This document shows positions 51,300-55,606 of a DNA stretch of 55,606 nt, in pieces. The notes below the pieces were generated by a model. That model ran no database searches. It saw nothing but the letters and a program-made list of their open reading frames with translations, and had not been told where the DNA came from. Position 1 is the first letter of the stretch, and every line of letters begins with the position of its first letter. The stretch lies in the NCBI GenBank assembly GCA_902779745.1, contig CACZCT010000002.1, positions 1 to 55,606 on the forward strand. Direction: 5' to 3'. The stretch is from an uncultured Prevotellaceae bacterium. GTDB lineage: Bacteria > Bacteroidota > Bacteroidia > Bacteroidales > Bacteroidaceae. A program made the position numbers and the translations under genes.

Positions 51300-52409
51300 A
51301 TGGAACAAGAAAGAATGATTCGCGTGGCTATCACGCAAGGAGATACTAACGGTGTCGGTTATGAGGTCATACTCAAAACTTTTTCCGACCCTACTATATT
51401 AGAACTATGTACTCCCATTATTTATGGCTCACCAAAGATTGCCACCTATCACCGCAAGGTACTCAATCTCGATACAAACTTCAGCGTCATCAATACGGCT
51501 GAGGACGCTCGTAACGGTAGACTGAATATCCTCGCCTGTTTCGATGAGGAAATAAAGGTGGATCTCGGACAACCCTCGAAAGAAGCAGGGCTGGCTGCTT
51601 TCAAGGCACTCGACCGTGCCATGACCGACTATCGTTCCGGACTGTATGACGTACTGGTAACGGCACCTATCAACAAGGCAACAATCCAAAGTCCTGGTTT
51701 TCATTTCCCTGGTCACACCGAATATATTGAAACTAGTGTAGGTGATGGTAACAAGGCCCTGATGATTCTCATGAACGAGAGTCTGCGGGTGGCATTGGTG
51801 ACCACACACCTTCCCATCAAGGAAGTTTCTAAGGCAATTACCAAAGAGGCGATTATCGAGAAGGCGACTATCTTCCACAAGAGTTTGAAACGTGATTTCC
51901 GTATTTCCAATCCTCGTATTGCCGTTCTCTCATTGAATCCGCATGCTGGAGACAACGGTCTATTGGGTTCTGAAGAACAGGAAATCATCAAACCTGCCAT
52001 TGATGAACTGGAGAAACATGGTATTCAAGCATTTGGTCCTTACCCTGCTGACGGATTCTTTGGTAGTAACACCTATGACCATTTCGATGGTGTCCTCGCC
52101 ATGTATCACGACCAGGGATTAGCCCCCTTCAAGACCATCGCATTGGAAAGTGGAGTCAACTATACAGCAGGACTACCCATCGTACGTACATCGCCAGACC
52201 ACGGAACGGCATACGATATTGCAGGACAGGGCAAGGCTGATGAGAATTCTTTCCGTCAAGCTATATATACCGCCATTGATATCTTCCGTAATCGTCAGAA
52301 TTACGATGAGCCATTACAGAATCCACTGCCCAAACTCTTCCACGAGAAACGTGACGACAGCGAGAAAATACGTTTTGCCATTCCCAAGACAAAAGAACAG
52401 CAAAGTTAA
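51300..52409 (+). CDS. pdxA: 4-Hydroxythreonine-4-phosphate dehydrogenase
   Basis: 369 residues, usual length; vitamin B6 (pyridoxal phosphate) synthesis by the DXP-dependent route. Signatures: ITQGDTNGVGYEVI near the start, VTAPINKATIQ, FPGHTEYIE, NPHAGDNG and YHDQGLAPFKT with metal-binding His residues. Likely co-transcribed with rlmN. An alternative start five codons later (MIRVAIT) is possible. Confidence 0.96.
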   Translation: MEQERMIRVAITQGDTNGVGYEVILKTFSDPTILELCTPIIYGSPKIATYHRKVLNLDTNFSVINTAEDARNGRLNILACFDEEIKVDLGQPSKEAGLAAFKALDRAMTDYRSGLYDVLVTAPINKATIQSPGFHFPGHTEYIETSVGDGNKALMILMNESLRVALVTTHLPIKEVSKAITKEAIIEKATIFHKSLKRDFRISNPRIAVLSLNPHAGDNGLLGSEEQEIIKPAIDELEKHGIQAFGPYPADGFFGSNTYDHFDGVLAMYHDQGLAPFKTIALESGVNYTAGLPIVRTSPDHGTAYDIAGQGKADENSFRQAIYTAIDIFRNRQNYDEPLQNPLPKLFHEKRDDSEKIRFAIPKTKEQQS

Positions 52410-52449
52410 ATTTCCGTCAAAAGTATGCCATTATGTCAGTTTTTCTTCG

Positions 52450-52457
52450 TACCTTTG
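52450..52457 (+). promoter_or_regulatory. -7 box of the sigma-54 activator gene
   Basis: TACCTTTG, 8 nt before ATG 52466; no clear -33 element. Confidence 0.5.
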
Positions 52458-52465
52458 CAGGCTGA

Positions 52466-53683
52466 ATGAGAATTTCGGAACTACAGAGCATCAAACAGCG
52501 GTACAACATCGTAGGTAACTGCGAGGGATTGAACCATGCGTTAGACGTCGCATTACAAGTGGCGCCGACAGATTTGAGTGTGCTCATTGTAGGAGAAAGT
52601 GGTGTCGGCAAGGAGATTATTCCTCGCGTCATCCACGACAACTCTCCCCGCAGACGAGAGAAGTATTTCGCCATCAACTGCGGTTCTATCCCAGAAGGTA
52701 CAATCGATAGTGAATTGTTTGGACATGTAAAAGGTTCTTTCACAGGAGCCATTAACGACTCACCAGGCTATTTTGGAGTTGCCAATAAGGGAACACTCTT
52801 TCTTGATGAAGTTGGCGAACTGCCGCTTGCCACACAAGCACGACTGTTGCGTGTGTTGGAGACAGGAGAATACATCCCTGTAGGAGCCACAGAGGTACGT
52901 AAGACGGATGTCCGTATTGTGGCTGCGACGAATGTCAATATCCGTCAGGCTATCAGTGAGGGACGCTTCCGTGAGGACCTTTATTACCGTCTGAACTCCA
53001 TCCCCATCCAGATACCACCCCTCCGTGATCGTGGTGAAGACATCGTATTACTATTCCGTCTCTTTGCCATGCAAATGGCTGAGAAATACCACATGGATAA
53101 GATAGTGTTGACTGAGGAGGCAAAGCGAATAATCATGCGTTACAAGTGGCCGGGGAATGTACGCCAGTTGAAAAATATCACGGAACAGATTTCTATCCTC
53201 TCCACTGAGCGACAGATTACCCCCGAGATCCTCTCACGCTTTATTCCGCAGGACCAAGAGACAACCCAACTCGCTACCATCCATTCGGAAGGTGACCACT
53301 CGTTTGAGAACGAGCGTGAAATACTCTATAAGATTCTCTTCGAACTACGCAGCAATGTCAACGATATGCGCCGTGAGATGAGCAACCTTAAGAAACAGAT
53401 CGAGGACGTGCAGGCAACACCCACTACTGCTATTCCTACGACCCAGTTATCGCCCATTCAGCCCATTCAACCCCTTTCCTCAACCCTTGAAGATGCTGAA
53501 GCCGAGGAATATGTAGAACCCATCAAAGAGCCTGAAAATCTCAACCTCGACGCATGGAGTCGACAGGCCCTTGAAAAGGCTCTTGACCGTAATGGTGGAA
53601 ATCGAAAGAAGGCAGCTCAGGAATTAGGTATCAGCGATCGGACACTCTATAGAAGATTGAAACAATATGGATTGGACAAATAA
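52466..53683 (+). CDS. Sigma-54-dependent activator without receiver domain
   Basis: 405 residues. AAA+ domain starts within 30 residues of the N-terminus: Walker A GESGVGKE (43-50), the sigma-54 contact loop as GSFTGA (90-95), Walker B LFLDEVGE (111-118). The C-terminal Fis-type HTH (about 365-402) has GNRKKAAQELGISDRTLYRRLKQYG. A linker with predicted coiled coil and Pro-rich text lies between. Lacking a sensory domain, it is probably controlled by its amount or by a partner. It overlaps lptE by 17 nt, so regulator and LPS-export gene are coupled. Confidence 0.93.
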   Translation: MRISELQSIKQRYNIVGNCEGLNHALDVALQVAPTDLSVLIVGESGVGKEIIPRVIHDNSPRRREKYFAINCGSIPEGTIDSELFGHVKGSFTGAINDSPGYFGVANKGTLFLDEVGELPLATQARLLRVLETGEYIPVGATEVRKTDVRIVAATNVNIRQAISEGRFREDLYYRLNSIPIQIPPLRDRGEDIVLLFRLFAMQMAEKYHMDKIVLTEEAKRIIMRYKWPGNVRQLKNITEQISILSTERQITPEILSRFIPQDQETTQLATIHSEGDHSFENEREILYKILFELRSNVNDMRREMSNLKKQIEDVQATPTTAIPTTQLSPIQPIQPLSSTLEDAEAEEYVEPIKEPENLNLDAWSRQALEKALDRNGGNRKKAAQELGISDRTLYRRLKQYGLDK

Positions 53684-54182
53684 GAAAACGGTAATAGGGG
53701 TGGTTATGACACTCATGCTGACGGCATGCTCCGTGAGCTATAAGTTCAACGGAGCCAGCATCGACTATACCAAGACGAAGACCATTCAGATTGTCGACTT
53801 TCCCATCCGCTCCAGTTATGTCTGGGGACCTATGGGACCAATGTTCAATAACCAGTTGAAAGAACAGTTTGCCAGTCACACACGCCTCGAACAAGTACGA
53901 CGCAATGGTGACCTGAAGATTGAAGGCGAGATTACACAATACCAGCAGCGTAACAAGTCGGTATCAGCGGAAGGCTATTCGGCACAGACCGAGTTGTCTA
54001 TGACTGTCAATGTGCGCTTCACCAATAACATCAACCACAACGAAGATTTCGAGCAACAATTTACGGCGACATCGACATATGAGACGACCCTGTCACTCAA
54101 CTCCGTACAGGAAGCTCTTGTGGGCCAAATGGTCAAAGATCTCTGCGATCAGATATTCAACGCTACAGTGGCGAATTGGTAA
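53667..54182 (+). CDS. lptE: LptE-like LPS-assembly lipoprotein
   Basis: 171 residues. Lipobox LTACS with Cys at 21. SVSYKFNGASIDYTKTKTIQI and the FNNQLKEQF helix match the Bacteroidetes LptE form (PF04390-type), which plugs the LptD barrel at the outer membrane. ATG 53667 lies inside the preceding gene. Followed by a TPR protein and secG, a familiar order in Bacteroidales. Confidence 0.88.
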   Translation: MDWTNKKTVIGVVMTLMLTACSVSYKFNGASIDYTKTKTIQIVDFPIRSSYVWGPMGPMFNNQLKEQFASHTRLEQVRRNGDLKIEGEITQYQQRNKSVSAEGYSAQTELSMTVNVRFTNNINHNEDFEQQFTATSTYETTLSLNSVQEALVGQMVKDLCDQIFNATVANW

Positions 54183-54201
54183 AAAAGAGAAAGAATAAAA
54201 T

Positions 54202-54954
54202 ATGGATATAGTAGAGCTGATCAATCACCCAGAACGAATGGACCGCGACACATTATATGAGTTGCGCTCCACATTGGCTCTTCATCCTTATTTCCAAACC
54301 GTTCGTCTGCTGATGCTCCAAAACCTCTACCTGTTACACGCCCCTTCATTCGATGAGGAATTGCGCCGTTCTGCAGTCTATATTACCGACCGCCGGAGTC
54401 TCTTCAATCTCGTAGAGGCTGCCCACTACCAATTACATACTAATACTCAAAGTAATCAGAATAGTCAGAGTAATCAGAATAGTTCCTCCCGTACGATGGC
54501 ACTCATCGACACTTTTCTTGATTCCATCCCTGTTGAAACAGAAGAGAAAAAGAAACGTCGCCCTACTCCAAAGGATGCCACCGTCGACTATGTCGCATAC
54601 TTGTTGGAAAGCGAAGACAATAACTTCTCCGAGGACACACCACAGATGCAAGGACAAGACCTCATCGACAACTTCCTTGAGAAAGAACAAGGAAGAATTC
54701 TGTTAAACGACATCCAAGAAGAAGAGGAACATCAAGTCGCTCCTGTTGTTGAGGAAGAGTCGGCAGAAGAGGAATACTTCACAGAGACCCTTGCACGTAT
54801 CTATATCAAACAAGGACGTTATCAAAAGGCACTTGATATTACACAACGGCTTAGCAGCAGTTTCCCCGAGAAAAACGCTTATTTTGCCGACCAAATAAGA
54901 TTCTTAGAGAAATTAATAATAAACAGCAAGAAAGATTCAAAATTAAATAATTAA
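54202..54954 (+). CDS. Acidic TPR-like protein between lptE and secG
   Basis: 250 residues, not assigned to a function. Begins MDIVELINHPERMDRDTLYELRS; C-terminal helices ETLARIYIKQGRYQKALDITQRLSSSFPEKN form a clear TPR unit, after a long acidic linker. Near 80-95 a low-complexity QSNQNS stretch is encoded by 9-nt repeats. The gene is conserved at this position in related genomes as far as I recall. No signal peptide, so probably cytosolic. Confidence 0.75.
   Translation: MDIVELINHPERMDRDTLYELRSTLALHPYFQTVRLLMLQNLYLLHAPSFDEELRRSAVYITDRRSLFNLVEAAHYQLHTNTQSNQNSQSNQNSSSRTMALIDTFLDSIPVETEEKKKRRPTPKDATVDYVAYLLESEDNNFSEDTPQMQGQDLIDNFLEKEQGRILLNDIQEEEEHQVAPVVEEESAEEEYFTETLARIYIKQGRYQKALDITQRLSSSFPEKNAYFADQIRFLEKLIINSKKDSKLNN
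54442..54486. repeat. Five tandem nonanucleotides in the TPR gene
   Basis: AATACTCAA, AGTAATCAG, AATAGTCAG, AGTAATCAG, AATAGTTCC, in frame, encoding SNQ/NSQ text. Confidence 0.75.
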
Positions 54955-54966
54955 AAAATTAAAATC

Positions 54967-55365
54967 ATGTACACATTATTTGTAATTCTTATTGTGATTG
55001 CAGCCGTACTGATGATCGGTATCGTGCTGATTCAAGAGTCAAAAGGTGGTGGTCTGTCTTCCAGCTTCGCCTCCTACAACCAGATTGGCGGTGTTCGCAA
55101 GACAACCGACTTCGTAGAGAAAGCAACATGGGGTTTAGCCCTTGCCATGGTACTCTTCAGTGTTGTATGCGCATGGGTAGCTCCTACAGCTACTACCGAC
55201 AGTTCCGTGATGGAGAACTATCAGGCACCTGCCACCAATCCTAACAACCTGCCCGGCTTCGGTGCCAGTCAGACAAAGGATGGTGCTGCTCCTGCTACGT
55301 CTGCCGAACCTGCCGACAAGGCTCCATCAGATGCTCCTACGGCACCTGCACAGCCTGCAAAGTAA
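54967..55365 (+). CDS. secG: Preprotein translocase subunit SecG
   Basis: 132 residues. Two membrane segments (about 3-22 and 52-72) separated by QESKGGGLSSSFASYNQIGGVRKTTDF, the SecG signature loop. The C-terminal Ala/Pro/Thr-rich extension (from about 85) is longer than in E. coli and typical of Bacteroidetes. Part of SecYEG in the inner membrane. Confidence 0.95.
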   Translation: MYTLFVILIVIAAVLMIGIVLIQESKGGGLSSSFASYNQIGGVRKTTDFVEKATWGLALAMVLFSVVCAWVAPTATTDSSVMENYQAPATNPNNLPGFGASQTKDGAAPATSAEPADKAPSDAPTAPAQPAK

Positions 55366-55393
55366 AGATTTTTTGCAAAGAGTACGTGATTTG

Positions 55394-55424
55394 TTTGGTT
55401 TCTCAAATAAATCACGTACCTTTG
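55394..55424 (+). promoter_or_regulatory. Promoter within an 11-bp inverted repeat
   Basis: GTACGTGATTT (55382-55392) and AAATCACGTAC (55409-55419) form a perfect inverted repeat; its loop holds TTTG (55394-55397), and after 19 bp TACCTTTG (55417-55424) begins in the second arm. It could be a second tRNA-His promoter with an operator. No T run, so not a normal terminator. Confidence 0.55.
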
Positions 55425-55479
55425 ATGTAGCCATCCAAGGTACTTCCGTTCGAAAAAACAAAAAAAAACTTAGTTTTTA

Positions 55480-55511
55480 TTTGGTTTTTTGCTCACTTAT
55501 TCGTACCTTTG
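55480..55511 (+). promoter_or_regulatory. Promoter of tRNA-His
   Basis: TTTG (55480-55483), 20 bp, TACCTTTG (55504-55511), about 19 nt before the tRNA. Confidence 0.8.
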
Positions 55512-55530
55512 CACCCGCTAAACCAATATG

Positions 55531-55604
55531 GTGCCCGTAGTTCAGTTGGTTAGAGCGTCAGATTGTGGTTCTGAATGTCGACGGTTCGAGTCCGTCCGGG
55601 CACC
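55531..55604 (+). tRNA. tRNA-His (anticodon GTG)
   Basis: Acceptor GTGCCCG (55531-55537) pairs with CGGGCAC (55597-55603). The anticodon stem TCAGA/TCTGA holds the loop TTGTGGT with anticodon GTG; the T arm contains GGTTCGAGTCC. A G at 55530 opposite the discriminator C (55604) supplies the tRNA-His-specific G-1. CCA is not encoded. Confidence 0.97.
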
Positions 55605-55606
55605 CT

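Overview
The window looks like chromosomal DNA of a Bacteroidales bacterium, most probably Prevotella or a close relative. The evidence is the recurring Bacteroidetes promoter form (TTTG or TTG, 19-21 bp, then TAnnTTTG), few Shine-Dalgarno sites, a type III glutamine synthetase, an LptE/SecG cluster of Bacteroidetes type, VirE-N/DUF3987 accessory genes, and a GH10 xylanase with a module inserted in its catalytic domain. Assignment rests on reading the sequence only; no search was run.

Layout. 1-1 kb (minus): the 5' part of pheA, preceded by what reads as a complete aromatic amino-acid attenuator (leader peptide with 8 Tyr/Phe codons among 9, and competing hairpins). 1.1-3.5 kb (minus): an AmmeMemoRadiSam module, a radical SAM enzyme plus a MEMO-AMMECR1 fusion. 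3.6-5.8 kb (plus): an AI-2E-family permease and an exported C1 peptidase. 5.8-11.3 kb: an accessory patch with a truncated gene, a perfect 32-bp inverted repeat, an unknown membrane protein, a split VirE-N/DUF3987 pair broken at heptanucleotide repeats, an ATPase and a DUF4143-like remnant. 11.4-16.5 kb (minus): an envelope operon (M48 lipoprotein protease, exported C1B peptidase, exported unknown, TPR-SpoIIE phosphatase). 16.6-20.9 kb: small exported protein with a long leader, SlyD, AroC, a candidate small RNA, and PyrD/PyrK. 20.9-25.9 kb: XRE regulator, an AT-rich gene-free stretch, HolA, a TPR histidine kinase and an orphan HsdR-N protein. 25.9-32.8 kb: zinc-ribbon coiled coil, Nif3-like, a PurF-like protein without the N-terminal cysteine, VanZ-like, CbbX-like AAA+, DNA/RNA endonuclease, FetAB-like transporter. 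32.8-38.8 kb (plus): aguA-aguB-xylanase-glnN. 38.8-43.3 kb (minus): four exported proteins, one an exported LOG-domain protein. 43.5-50.0 kb: CysE, a lipoprotein, an AmpG-like permease and a 1226-residue fusion of glycosyltransferase, HIT/GalT-like (DUF4922) and SpoIID parts. 50.2-55.6 kb (plus): RlmN, PdxA, sigma-54 activator, LptE, TPR protein, SecG and tRNA-His.

Strongest leads: the pheA attenuator; the four-module fusion beside AmpG, which suggests cytoplasmic handling of recycled murein fragments; a family of short tandem repeats with 7-, 8- and 9-nt units that sits before start codons and also enters coding sequence; a roughly 100-nt small-RNA candidate between aroC and pyrD; and promoters whose -7 box lies 4-5 nt from the start codon, predicting leaderless mRNAs.
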